Assembly (NCBI GenBank): GCA_016098155.1
Contig: JAAAJB010000164.1
Coordinates: 1 to 57,500, forward strand
Length of the DNA stretch: 57,500 bases
DNA from: Actinomortierella ambigua
Lineage: Eukaryota; Mortierellomycota; Mortierellomycetes; Mortierellales; Mortierellaceae
Direction of reading: 5' to 3'
Positions within the stretch are counted from its first letter, which is position 1, and every line of letters begins with the position of its first letter. Positions 33,460-44,298 of this stretch are shown piece after piece. The notes under the pieces are model-generated. The model had not been told where the DNA came from and ran no database searches. It saw only the letters and a program-made list of their open reading frames with translations. The position numbers were made by a program, and so were the translations under genes.

Positions 33460-34665
33460 ATGACATTCTTTGCGCGATTTCCGGCAGCCACAAGACCGGC
33501 ATGGCGCCGTACTTTTCATTCCACTCGTGTCATGCTTGCCACCAATCCGTCTCGGCAAATCCTAGAGCATGTCACAAAGAGTGAAGGACCAAAGGGAGGA
33601 GGAGCCAGCACCCCCCACAACACTCATGGCGAGAAGACAACAACAGGGTTGATAGAGGAGGCGCAGTTGCCAGATCCTATTTTTCAGTACTGCACACACT
33701 TTTCGACGCCACTCCCGGTTCGGTATGCAGAGGTACACCAGTTGGCCGAGCAAGAGTACAGTGGTCGATCGGCAAAGTCCATCCCGCCTTTACAGGCCCA
33801 GTTGTTGAAGATGCTCGCGCAGACGACGCGTCCAAAGAAGGTGCTGGAGCTCGGCTGTTTCATGGGTTACAGCGCGATGGCGCTGGCGGATGGCATGGAT
33901 TCCCACGGTGTTGTGTACACATGCGAGAAGGATGCCAAAGCGGCCGATTTGGCCCGCAGAACCTTTGCCGAGCACCACTACACGCGGTCAGAGCAGGACG
34001 ACCACTCAAAGTACAAGTCGGCAAGGATCGAACTCCTCGAGGGCAATGCCAAGGATAGTCTGACAACGCTTGCCCAGAATAATATGGTATTTGATATTGT
34101 ATTTATCGGTGAGTCTCCCACATCATATTCACGCATTTTTATTTTTTGTCTTCAAACAGACGTCAGGCCAGGACGCTAATACCTGCTATTTACACACCGC
34201 TCGCATACCATGGCTTTATACCCAAACCAACTAGATGCAGACAAGAGTAACAGTGTAAACTATTACGAATTCATTCTGAAGAACAATATGCTGAGTCGCC
34301 AAGGATTCATGCTCGCGGACAACACTTTGTTCCAAGGCCTTGTGCTCAACTCGGAGACTGCCTCAATCGATGCGCCATTCTTCACCCCTTCTTCTTCGTC
34401 ATCATCGACAGGATCACCCTTGCACGTGTCGTCCAAGGTGGAAGAGTACATTGAAAAGAAGGTTGAAAAGATTGAAGAGGCAGCCCTGAAGAGCAACCAC
34501 AACAACGGATCTTCACGAAGCAAGGAAGACCGAAGGCTGGCGAGCAACCAAAAGGCAGCCGACCATATGCACCGCTTCAACCACCATGTCTTCAACGACG
34601 GACGCGTCGAGGTAGCGTTGCTGCCGATCTTTGATGGTCTGAGCATCATCCGACGAGTGGACTGA
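33460..34665 (+). CDS. Class-I SAM-dependent O-methyltransferase (CCoAOMT/COMT family), mitochondrial-type leader
   Basis: Two exons, 33460-34108 and 34235-34665, giving 359 residues. Methyltransferase family 3 enzymes methylate catechol-type hydroxyls using S-adenosylmethionine and Mg2+. Visible motifs are VLELGCFMGYSAMALADGM (SAM-binding motif I), then VVYTCEKDAKAADLAR, and across the splice VFIDADKSNSVNYYEFIL, the metal and substrate motif. The end is VEVALLPIFDGLSIIRRVD, as in the family. The N-terminus (MTFFARFPAATRPAWRRTFH) is Arg-rich with no acidic residue, which suggests mitochondrial import. About 70 residues of Ser-rich and charged helical sequence (VEEYIEKKVEKIEEAALK) are inserted near the C-terminus, so it is longer than the usual 220-260. 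An in-frame ATG at 33409 is also possible; 33460 gives the cleaner leader. The substrate is unknown. Confidence 0.9.
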
Positions 34666-34802
34666 ACGTATTATTTGTGTCCGACCAAGAGGGAGGGGAT
34701 AAATGAAAAAAAAAAATAAAAGGCAGTCCCTCGGACGACAAAACGCGTCCAAGGCACCACTTTTTTCTCTCCCTCTGTTTATGCCATTGATTCCACCTCG
34801 CG

Positions 34803-37358
34803 ATGAACAACAAGGCGGTGCGGCGACTGATCGTGAGAACATTTAAGAAGCACCAGCTAACATTGCAGCTGGATGCGACCGAGTACCTCGAGGATACATT
34901 GGAGGCACAGGCGGTCCCATCCGAAGACTTGAATGACACACTCGAGAATGTGGCTGTGCACTATGTCGCTCGTGAGGGTAAAGTCTACTCGAGAAGTTCA
35001 CCTGCTTCTCTACCCCTCCCCCTTTTTTGATGTACCACAAAGTGAAGAAACTGCCTGCAGAAGAAAACTAAACGCCTCTCCGGTTTCCCTTCATGAATAG
35101 GTCTAAATCTTGTCAGCAAGGCAAGGTTACAGACAGTGATTGAGAGTATGCAAAAGTCGACCCACCATCTACACGAGCGGCCTACCAAGAACTCGATCGA
35201 CCCACACCGACAGACTCTGACCCAGAGCCATCAACATCATGAACATTCTCAGCATCACGCCAGAGATATGACCATGGACAACTCTCTACCGGATATGCAC
35301 ATGGACGAAGGGCCATTACATCAACAACACGCGCACGGTGACGACGACATGTCGTGGCTCGACGGCGGAGACAGCCAGCGACTGCAATCTCAACCAAGGA
35401 TGACAGGAGCGGGCGATGAAGAGGAAGAGGAAGAGGACGACGTCGACATTACGGAGCTGTTCCACGTCATCGGTGCCTTTGACCTCCCACGCTGGACGTG
35501 GAACCATGACGCCAAGACGTTCATCCAGGCCGATCCAACCCCTCTGACCCAAGAACCAGATCTTCACGGATCGGGACCGAGCCAGTACCAACAGCATAAT
35601 AACCCTTCGTCCAACACCGCCAAGTACAACAACAACAAGCTGCTGAGTACGGCCGTGGCCAAGACAGCCATGTTCCGGGCCCGGTACCACCTCCTGCTGC
35701 AAAAGATGATGCGGAACGAGCAGTTTGCACCCCCGGTGTTTACGGGAGGCGGGATGGAGCATCAGCAATATCTCAAGATCACGCCTCTGAAGGCGTTGCG
35801 TGGACGGGCGGGCGGGTCGTTTTTGTGTTTTGGGATGTTGGTCCAGATGAGCGACAGTGGAGGAGCTGGCAAGTTTTGTCTGGAGGATCTGGACGAGAAG
35901 ATGGAGCTCGAGATGGACATGCAGCAATGTGACCGTGCTGCAGGCATGTATACAGAGAACACGTTTGTGCTGGTCGAGGGCTTGTACACGGAGGAGAATG
36001 TTCTCAAGGTCAGGGCGATTGGTCTACCGCCGCTGGAACGGCGCACCAACACAAAGTAGGTTTTTTATCTCAATCACCCTTTTATTTCTGTCTGGTATGA
36101 TAACATCTTGCAAAAAAAGGAGAGTATTGGGATCTGATACGACTTCTTTTTTTTCCTGATCACATCACCACATCATCTAGAAAAGTGTTTGGTACGATCG
36201 ACTTTCTAGGCGCGCCTCGAGAGCTGAGAAGCGAGGAGCAACTCCGAGTTATATCCGAAGAATACGAGGACATTGCGTTTGTCATCCTATCGGATGTCTG
36301 GCTCGATCAGCCCAAGGTATCCCATCAGATCAGATGCACGCGAAAGAAACTCGTCTCTGCAGGGACCCTCCCCCACCTTCCTTCTTCGTTTCAACTTGCT
36401 AAAAAAACACTTTTTCTCCCTCTCCGGCTCACATAGACATTCACGGCACTTCGTAAAATCTTTCAAGGCTATGCTACCTCCACGGTACCCTTGGCATTCA
36501 TCCTGTGCGGCAGTTTCAAGTCAGAGCCATTCGTGTACTCGGGTCAGGACACGGGACCCTATCGGCAATCATTCACACAACTAGGCGAGCTGATTGCCGA
36601 GTTTCCGGTGCTGGCCAATTTTTCGTATTTTGTGTTTGTCCCGGGACCGAATGATCCATGGGGTGGGACGACGTTACCGCGGCCCAAGATTCCGGATCTG
36701 TTTACGCATAAACTGTCGAGTCTGGTGAAGCGAGCAATCTTTACGACGAACCCGTGTCGGATCAAGTATTGTGATCAGGAACTGGTCATCTTTCGAGAAG
36801 ATATCCTGAATAAGCTCCGCCGCAACTGTGTGATCCCGCCCAGGGAGGATGTGCTGATTCAGAAGCAGTTGGTCCGTACCGTCATCGATGGCGCCCATTT
36901 GTGCCCGCTTCCGCTCTCCGTGCGCCCTGTCTATTGGGCGTATGACCATGCGCTGCGACTGTATCCTGCCCCGGATGCTGTAAGTTTCTCAAAGTTTCTG
37001 AAGAACTGGTGAAAAAGTGAGAACCTGGGGTGAAGGGTTGTGAGTAGGAGGGTTTTGTTTTGTTAATCTTGCTTCATATATTTTGAATGATGAAATGATA
37101 GTTGATTCTGGCGGACAAGTTTGACGCCTACAACACGAATTACGAAGGATGTCATTGTATGAACCCAGGCAGCTTCCCAGCAAGCGACTACTCTTGGATC
37201 GTGTACTACCCAGCAAGTCGTCGTTCTGACATCTGGTATGCTTTATTTTACAATTGTTTAAAAATGAACGCACTTCTTTGGAGAGATGCTCGTGACAGAA
37301 AAAACGGTTATTAACCATTTTTACCTGCATATTCTAAATTTTCAGCCAAATACCATAG
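34803..37358 (+). CDS. DPB2: DNA polymerase epsilon subunit 2 (Dpb2/POLE2)
   Basis: Six exons: 34803-34977, 35101-36055, 36181-36316, 36437-36979, 37102-37235 and 37346-37358, giving 651 residues. Dpb2 is the essential B-subunit of the leading-strand polymerase and links it to the CMG helicase through GINS. A helical N-terminal domain (MNNKAVRRLIVRTFKKHQLT) is followed by an OB-fold (FTGGGMEHQQYLKITPLKAL) and an inactive calcineurin-like domain (VFGTIDFLGAP, FVILSDVWLD, FILCGSFKSEP, FVFVPGPNDPWG). The conserved end is ADKFDAYNT then NPGSFPASDYSW. A His/Gln/Asp-rich insertion (35190-35460) separates the N-terminal domain from the OB part. The last coding exon is only 13 nt and gives the tail SDICQIP. 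The gene starts 137 nt after the O-methyltransferase stop. Confidence 0.95.
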
Positions 37359-37593
37359 ACCTCAAAAAAATCACCAAACTGTACAATACACAATGCTTTG
37401 ACAAAAAAAATTGTTTTGTTGACTTGTGCTTTTATTCCTGCCACTGTTGCCTCAACATGTATCTTGAGCGAGCCGACTGTTCTGTCCACAATATTGTCCA
37501 CGGCTTGAGTCCACAAACAAAAGCAATCAACGTCCAATATGAGGTCATGGCAGTTTCTGTACTTTTTTCTTGAGATGCCTCAAAGAAAACCTC

Positions 37594-39107
37594 TTACATA
37601 AACATGTCCATGTATCCTGGAGGCGGCAGCTCGTCGTTGTCAGGCTCACCTGGGAATCTAGAAACAAGAAAGAAGGTGGAATTAAAAGGATAGGAGTATG
37701 ACTATTTCGCCCGTCAAGGTTCGAAACCAGCTTGACAAAAATTAAACAAAATAATGTTAAAAAAAAAAAGAAAAGCTTACTGTCGACCACGACCACGCCC
37801 AGCGCCCTGTGGAGGAGGGCCGTGCGCTGTACCGGCTCCGGGGGCATTACCTCCGACAGGGTTAAAAGGCCCGATTGGATCAAATCGCGCGCCAGGCGGG
37901 ACCGAGCCTCTAGGCAGCGGTTGCGGTCCACCATAAAGTCCTCCGCCTCCGATACCGCCACCAAAGGGTCCACTACCTCCTGGAGGTCTACGGAACATGG
38001 GATGGTCGGGTCCGACAATCATGCCCCCGCCACTCGACCCTCCAATCCCACCAAGTCCTCCCCCGATACCGCCGCCATAGAGCCCTCCTCCAGCCAAGGG
38101 GTCGAGGTCATGGCGTCCGATGCTAAACGGGTTGTGATGAGGGTTGAAATCTTCGGGAGAGAAGGGTTCGCCAAACAGGGGTGGGCGAGGGATGCCGCTA
38201 GACCGACCGGGGATACGCAAGGGGTCGTCCTCGTCGGGGTAGAAGCGTTGGCGATCTCGATCACGCTGTTGATGGTCCGAGGAAGAGCCGGTGGTGGTAT
38301 TGGTGGATGGTCCTGTGGAGGATGAGGTAGCAGCAGTGCGTTCTTCCACATAACCTGGTTTGGAGAGGCCAGGGATGAGTTGCTGGACGACGTTGATCTT
38401 AAAGTCGCGGATGAGATCGTTGATGCGGGAGCGGGAGATGAAGCCGTTCCAGAGTGGGTCACGCGACAGGTCGGTGGCCGTGGTGAAGGGGAAATACGAG
38501 GGAGAGGTGAAGCCCTGGACATCGAGCTCCAGCGAGCAGATCTTGTTGGTCTCGAGGGTTGTGCCATGGATGACAAGCTTGTTGGCGAGGCGGACACACT
38601 TGATCAGGTAGTTTAGTTGTGAGTGTCCATGTGTATACCGGAACGAGAAGCTCTCCTTGGAGGCACTCCAGTGCTGAGGAAGGAGATTCGACACCGAAGG
38701 GTCTTTAAAAGATTAACAAAAAAAATGTACGTCATGTTAGAGATAAGATGTATATGGGTAAAAAAAAAAGATACGAGAGAAAAACACTCACCTGTGGACT
38801 GGCGATCGCCTTCGAGTTTGTCATCCTCGCTGAGACCAACGAGGCGAAACCCTACTGTTGTCATCATGGCATGGACTAACGCTGCTAATGCAGCATAAGG
38901 GCTGCTTAGGAGCACTGTTGGCTCTTGCGCTAATTCTGCTTCGACCGAAGACGAAGGGCTCTCAGTAGACGAGGAGGCCGGCCGAGTATCACTGGGCAGC
39001 AGACGATGCAACAGCGCTATAACGCTATCACAGTCGAGCAGGGTGCTGGGCATCGACTCTTGCATTCCTTCGGGTGCATTGCTTGCTGATGGAGAACTGG
39101 ATGACAT
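37594..39107 (-). CDS. Proteasome inhibitor/adaptor PI31-like (PSMF1 family)
   Basis: Three exons: 39107-38792, 38702-37781 and 37657-37594, giving 433 residues. PI31 binds the 20S proteasome core and can inhibit it or act as an adaptor for its transport and assembly. The N-terminal domain begins LLDCDSVIALLHRLL and continues to FRYTHGHSQLNYLIKCVRL, with the FP-type fold also found in Fbxo7. The C-terminal half is the Pro/Gly-rich PI31_C region: RPPLFGEPFSPEDF, GRHDLDPLAG, GPDHPMF, ARFDPIGPFNP, GRGRGRQ and PPPGYMDMFM. This last block is the conserved tail that enters the proteasome. A GGGLYGGG-type repeat lengthens the linker. It is convergent with DPB2 (235 nt apart) and divergent to the RRM/WD40 gene. 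Confidence 0.92.
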
Positions 39108-39717
39108 TGTTGGGAAAGAGTTGTGGAATGAGGTAAGGAAGGAAAAAACGACGCGCGGCCCTTTTACACAAGAAATCAGTTAAGGTTTGAGCCTGCTCAG
39201 CCCAGCTTGCTGGACTGCTTTCTCATTAACAGTGGACCGATGGATCAAAGCTTGGCACCGCCATTTTGGAGACTTGCATACACGACCAATTGGCGATTTC
39301 CTAGGGGTAGAACCTTCTCCCGCACTCATACCTGCAGGATTGCAACGGTCAGTGCATAGGGCTGTGCAAAGGCTGTGCAAAACACCCTTGGCGGCCTCCT
39401 TAAAGTCGTGAGATATTGTACTTATGATGATGAAACCCCATCCCTTGCAAACCGCCTGGTTGACAACATCTCAAATGAAGCTCCTCCTCACATTGAGTGG
39501 TTGGCCATATCGCCACACATAACACCTTGAACTGGAAGTAGATCGAAAGGAGCGTGCGAGTGTGGGTGTGTGTAAAGTAAAAGTAGCGAGACCAGATACA
39601 CCTGGTTATCCGCCCAAAAAATAACTGTGTGAGGAAATACACAAATTTTATTACCGTAGAAAACTGAGCGAACACAACTTAAAGTACTTGGTAAAGCTGC
39701 ACTGTATCTGAACATCG
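39108..39717. promoter_or_regulatory. Divergent promoter of PI31 and the RRM/WD40 gene
   Basis: About 610 nt between two start codons pointing away from each other. No coding signal, repeat or recognisable RNA is seen. It likely holds both promoters. Confidence 0.5.
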
Positions 39718-41926
39718 ATGCCTCCTCCAAAGCACCCTCACCCTCCTCCGCCTAGGGACAGGAAACCTCGCCTCTGCGAGATTGACGTACTCAGTCCACC
39801 ATGGTCAATGTAAGCCCATGTCAAAATGCAATGGATGAACTCGTCAATCTTCTATGTGCACATACAAGCCCTCTTAGCTCAGTTTTGACCGGTTGCTGGT
39901 TTTCACAATAGAGCAACCGATGACCAACTGCGAGAGTTCTTGCGAATCGACCGGGCCACCCGCATATCTGTCATGCACACCATAGGAGGGGATCCAACAG
40001 AAGCACGGCGGGTGATCACTTTTCCGTCCATCGACACAGCAGCCTTTGTCGTCGCGTAAGTACAACCGTGCCCTTTACTTTATCGGTCAACTACTGAGAA
40101 GGTGGGAGGCAGCATCTACTGAATATAATGTTTCTGCTCACTTTTCTTTTTTCTCGTCCTGCTGTTTATACCACAGGCACAACAACTTTCGGACAATCAA
40201 TGGTCACACCCTTCATTTTGGCGTACCCCGCGATTGGGAGTTCAAAGCTGGAGGCCTGGTGAAACTCACTCTCAGGAACAAAGTCTCCTTGCACGTATGG
40301 TCCAAATGGTTTACGACGCATAGATCGGCTGAATTTAGCGTACAAGATCCAAAAACTAACCCCTCATGTTTTCAATCCTTTTTCTTTTTGTCCGCTCCAT
40401 GTAGGACATCTACCACCACTTCAGTCTATCAGTACCTGCTATCACAGGTAGAGCGCTTGACAATGTGCTGAAAAGAAGTCAATGATGATTAAGTTTCCAG
40501 GGAGGCATCTCGATACTAATCCTCTATCATCCTACACTTGTGCAGCGTATGTGGAGTCCAAGCCACAAGAGAAGATGGCGAGGTACACCATCCTGTTCAA
40601 CACATTCGAAGACGCTCGCAAAGCAGTGAAGGGAAACGAGAGTAAAGGCAAGGTAAGCCGATTTTTCATTGAATAGCTACAGACGACGTGCTACAGTTAT
40701 GCCTCACACTCAGTCAAGCTAACGAAAGAGAATCCTCTGAAAAATACATTTGTATGGTCTCTAAGCGCCCGATGTTGCCAACGTTGGATACTGTCGATAT
40801 AAAAGTCATGCAGGTTCATGCACGCCATCTCTTTCCCCCGTCCCTTCAGCCGCAACCCATCCCCATCGCTGTTCCCGGTTCAAACAGGCCTATTTCATTA
40901 GATGTTAGGGTATGTTCATTCTCATTGTCAACAAAAAAATTCGCTATCGAGGAATATGCTCCGCACGCCAAAAGCCCGCTTTCTACTAACTAACCAACCA
41001 ATTGATCAAACATTTTTTGTGATCATGGATCTTGCGCTAGGATGTTGATTCAGACCCCAAAATCTCTGGTGCGTCATCCGTGCGGCACATGCCCCTTGCA
41101 CAGTCACGCACTGGCACCGCCGGAGTGGCCATCATTCCATCAGTTCGAGCATCCACACCTACCACTTCTTCAGCACACGCTTTCTCGTCGAACATGTCTT
41201 CCCAAAAGTCGCACGGACAGAACAAGGGCGGAATAGACAATCTCCGTGCTGGACGAGACGCCCAGGAGCGGCGTCACCATCAGCGGCTAACCAGCGTCCA
41301 TCCGCTTCCTCAACGTCCTCGATATCAAGAGATCGTCTTTGAGTGCAATCCTTGCTCTAAAGTAGGTGTGGCCAACATGGACAATGATACACTTCCATAT
41401 GTCCAGGGTAAGGACATGGAGGTTTTCTGTGCAGGAAGTACACTCCCTCGAAAGGGTCGAGGCAGTCGTGATCGAGCTCAGTGGTGTCAGGGCGCCTTCC
41501 TGTCCTACGAGTCACTACACAACTTGTCCTCCGCATCGGAAGCAGGTGGTGTTGCTGTGTCAACGCTCGCATGGGGCTCACAACTGGACGTCTCGACTAT
41601 CACACTGAACTATGGTAAAGATCTCACAATTTCATCAAGTCGGATGATCCTCATTTGCCACTGACGCGATGACATGCACCATTCTCGTTGGTCGTGATAG
41701 CTGGTGAGTTGACTTTTGCTGGTTTTTTTTTCTTTTTCCTAGGATCTGAATTTCGTCCAATACGTGAAAATCAAGAAGAGGCACCCATATCACTCGCATC
41801 ATCTTTGTCTGTCACCATGGACCGGTATGGCGACCGTGATTCGGCAAGTGAGCTCCTCGCCACGCACCAAAATAAGGAACTGTCTCGGTCTAGCAGTGTA
41901 AGAAACGAATTCTCCTTTCTTTGTTC

Positions 41927-41958
<32 letters not shown>

Positions 41959-43928
41959 GTTCCGATGGCTACTCCCTATAGCCTCCATCCTTTTTATCGT
42001 TCATTTCGCTTAAAGGGTCCTAAGTCTTACACTCCTCCTCATTCTGCCACCTGAACCTTTTTAGGCTCTAAATGAGACCGCCAACGTCAAACACCCTGGC
42101 CGCGTACTACAGATGAAGTAGGGATCTCCACAACCAAAGGACCAAAGGAGCCCATGCCAACATCGAAGTGCGGAGCTAATTTTTCCCTTGCATCTCTCTT
42201 TCTTATCCTGTGTCATATGCTTCGACTAGATGTGTGGAATCAGGCCATTTAGTGACCGTGACATCACAAGAAATGAATGTGTGGAACAGCGAGCTGCAGC
42301 AAAATCAGCCTACCCCGTTGGTCACGTATGTCAGTAATGGGAGCAGAGAGTACTATGGCGAATGTAGCTTCCTTTCATGTGGCATATTAACCGTATTCAA
42401 ATGCCTTGCTCCCTCTTCCTTTCTCGCTCTACTGTAGACTTCATGACAAAAATCGCCGCTACACTCAAATCGACACAAAAAGATCGACTCTCTACGCAGC
42501 AAGTACGGGGCCCTCTTGTTGACCCATCAAAGACCCTCAATTGACAAAAGAAAAACAGTCTTGCCATCTGCTCCCTCATCTATGACTCGGTCTACACACT
42601 CACACTTACGCTTCATTTTTTTTCTCGCTTCCTCATCCCACTCCAAACGCAGCTGTCGATGGCCATCTCAGTACGTGGGACTTGACAAAGGCCGTCTCTG
42701 TAGCCGAATACAAAATGACAAGTGACGGTATGTGTCTTTCAACATTGGACAGGGAGTAAAGAAAATACCGCCATCTCCATGATTAGTAACCGAGACTTTC
42801 CCATTGACAACCCATGAACCCTCATGTTTTTGTTGTTGCTGTTGTTGTCGGTGCGAGTAGATGTTGTACGGATAACAGTGAACCAGCCGCGATGGGATAC
42901 ATGCCGGATTTCGGTACACCCTCACAAGGATCAGTTACTCGTCGCATCGCCAACGTCTGGTCGAGCCGCCTTTTGGGACACCCGGTCGACGGTGGAGTCA
43001 CTAATGACGTTCACACACATGACGGTGAAGCCGAACGCGGGCATCTATCGGCGAGATCCAATGTTTGACTGCGAATGGAACTATCAGGACGAGCACTCGT
43101 TCATGACAGCCCATGCTGAAATGATTAGAATTTGGGACGCTCGAAACACCACGAAATCGGTAAGATGAGGGAGGAGAAGGTGGGGGGAGAGAGACAGGCA
43201 TATATATTCTATACTCCTATTCCGTCTCTGGGAAATGCAGCGACTCTTTTTACCACTGACCGGGCTTGGAGCATCGCTTCTGTTCTCTTGCTTTTTCGTC
43301 ATAGGTGGAGCAAGTGGAGATCCACAATGGGCTGCACAATATCCTGTACCGTGCCCGATGGTCTCCACACCATCGCAATGTGATTGCCGGACTCTGCGCC
43401 GATGGCTTGCTCCGAGTCTGGTGTACCAACACAAGCTCCAAGCCCGGCGGCCATCAGAAAGAAGGTGAAAAGGACGAACTGCTATTTATTCATAGTGGCC
43501 ATCAGTAAGTCTTTTTTGTATCTCGTCTTTTCTATGACTCGGACTTTTTTTCCCACTGTATTCTGATCCTGAGTGCTAACCTTTCCCCACAAAACACATA
43601 CACACAAACCTCCCTGTCTCACACAGGCTCGCCATCTCGGACTTCGCATGGTGCCCTTACGTAGAGGATACAATCGCCTCGGTTGCCCCTAGCACCACCT
43701 CTCAAAGTGGCGAAATTCAAGGTAAGATGACTTTTTTTTTGGGGGGGGGGGGCAATACTCTGGGATCTACTCTTCTGAAGGTGCGTCTAGAGACGAGTAG
43801 GGGTCTATGTATATGTTGAATCCGCTCTAACAATTTTGACCCTTTCACACTGGTACTTCTTATCTCTCCTCGCCAAAGTCTGGCGCCCAAGAAATCTGCT
43901 GGATGATCCTGACAATATGGACCCCTAG
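39718..43928 (+). CDS. RRM-like plus WD40-repeat protein, function unknown
   Basis: Sixteen exons: 39718-39809, 39912-40055, 40177-40294, 40405-40447, 40546-40652, 40814-40909, 41041-41614, 41743-41897, 42065-42117, 42230-42325, 42438-42502, 42653-42727, 42861-43159, 43305-43504, 43627-43721 and 43879-43928, giving 753 residues, all closing in frame. The N-terminus looks like two RRM folds. One has DDQLREFL, ARRVITFPSIDTAAFVVA and NGHTLHFGVPRDW. The other has DIYHHFSL, MARYTILFNTFEDARKAV and KVHARHLF. A Ser/Arg-rich linker with a CNPC motif follows. The C-terminal half has WD-type blades: MNVWNSE, GHLSTWDL, GRAAFWDTR, IRIWDAR, GLLRVW and GEIQVWRPRNLL. RRM and WD40 modules point to RNA binding plus protein scaffolding. 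I do not recognise a named orthologue. The RRM calls are by eye and moderate; the WD40 call is stronger. Confidence 0.72.
41933..41958 (+). repeat. 26-nt T run in an intron of the RRM/WD40 gene
   Basis: A homopolymer 36 nt past the donor at 41898 and about 100 nt before the acceptor at 42064. It resembles the T runs on the gene strand of other introns here. Confidence 0.85.
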
Positions 43929-44298
43929 ACTAGCATGACAAGTGACACTAGCAATGCCCAAGACAACTTTTTTTTTCAAAGCGACACATGAGTTGACAGC
44001 GAGCTCCTTTGTAAAAGGATCGTTGAAGAGAACAGAGGGGAACAAGTCCAATGCACAATCGTTTGGGAGCAGTGTATAAGGTGTTAGTAAAATACAAGGG
44101 TAAAGTGGAGAGTCTAAGTGGAGTAACTTTCTAAACGAACAAGATATCCGAGTGGTATATCAAAACTAGTGGGTTGTGTGTGGGTGTGGAGAGGAGGAAG
44201 AAGAGAAGGTAAGGACGAGGAAATGGGTGACCTCCACCTGTTTTTCTCACTCAACAAAAAAAAACAAAATAAAGAGAAGCCTTTTCTTTTCTTTTCTT
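43929..44298. other. Convergent 3' region of the RRM/WD40 gene and the kinase
   Basis: 370 nt between two stop codons. It has A/T runs and a TTTTC repeat just before the kinase stop. No gene is seen. Confidence 0.55.

Noticed and set aside
37716..37728. GGTTCGAAACC resembling a tRNA B box in a PI31 intron
   Set aside because: No A box, acceptor stem or cloverleaf can be built around it on either strand.
39180..39411. Short open frames on both strands between PI31 and the RRM/WD40 gene
   Set aside because: They overlap each other antisense and show no conserved motif.
42325..42363. Later donor (42364) for the RRM/WD40 exon starting at 42230
   Set aside because: It forces a frame that does not join the next WD blade; the GTATGT donor at 42326 keeps LHDKNRRYTQ and DGHLSTWDL in frame.
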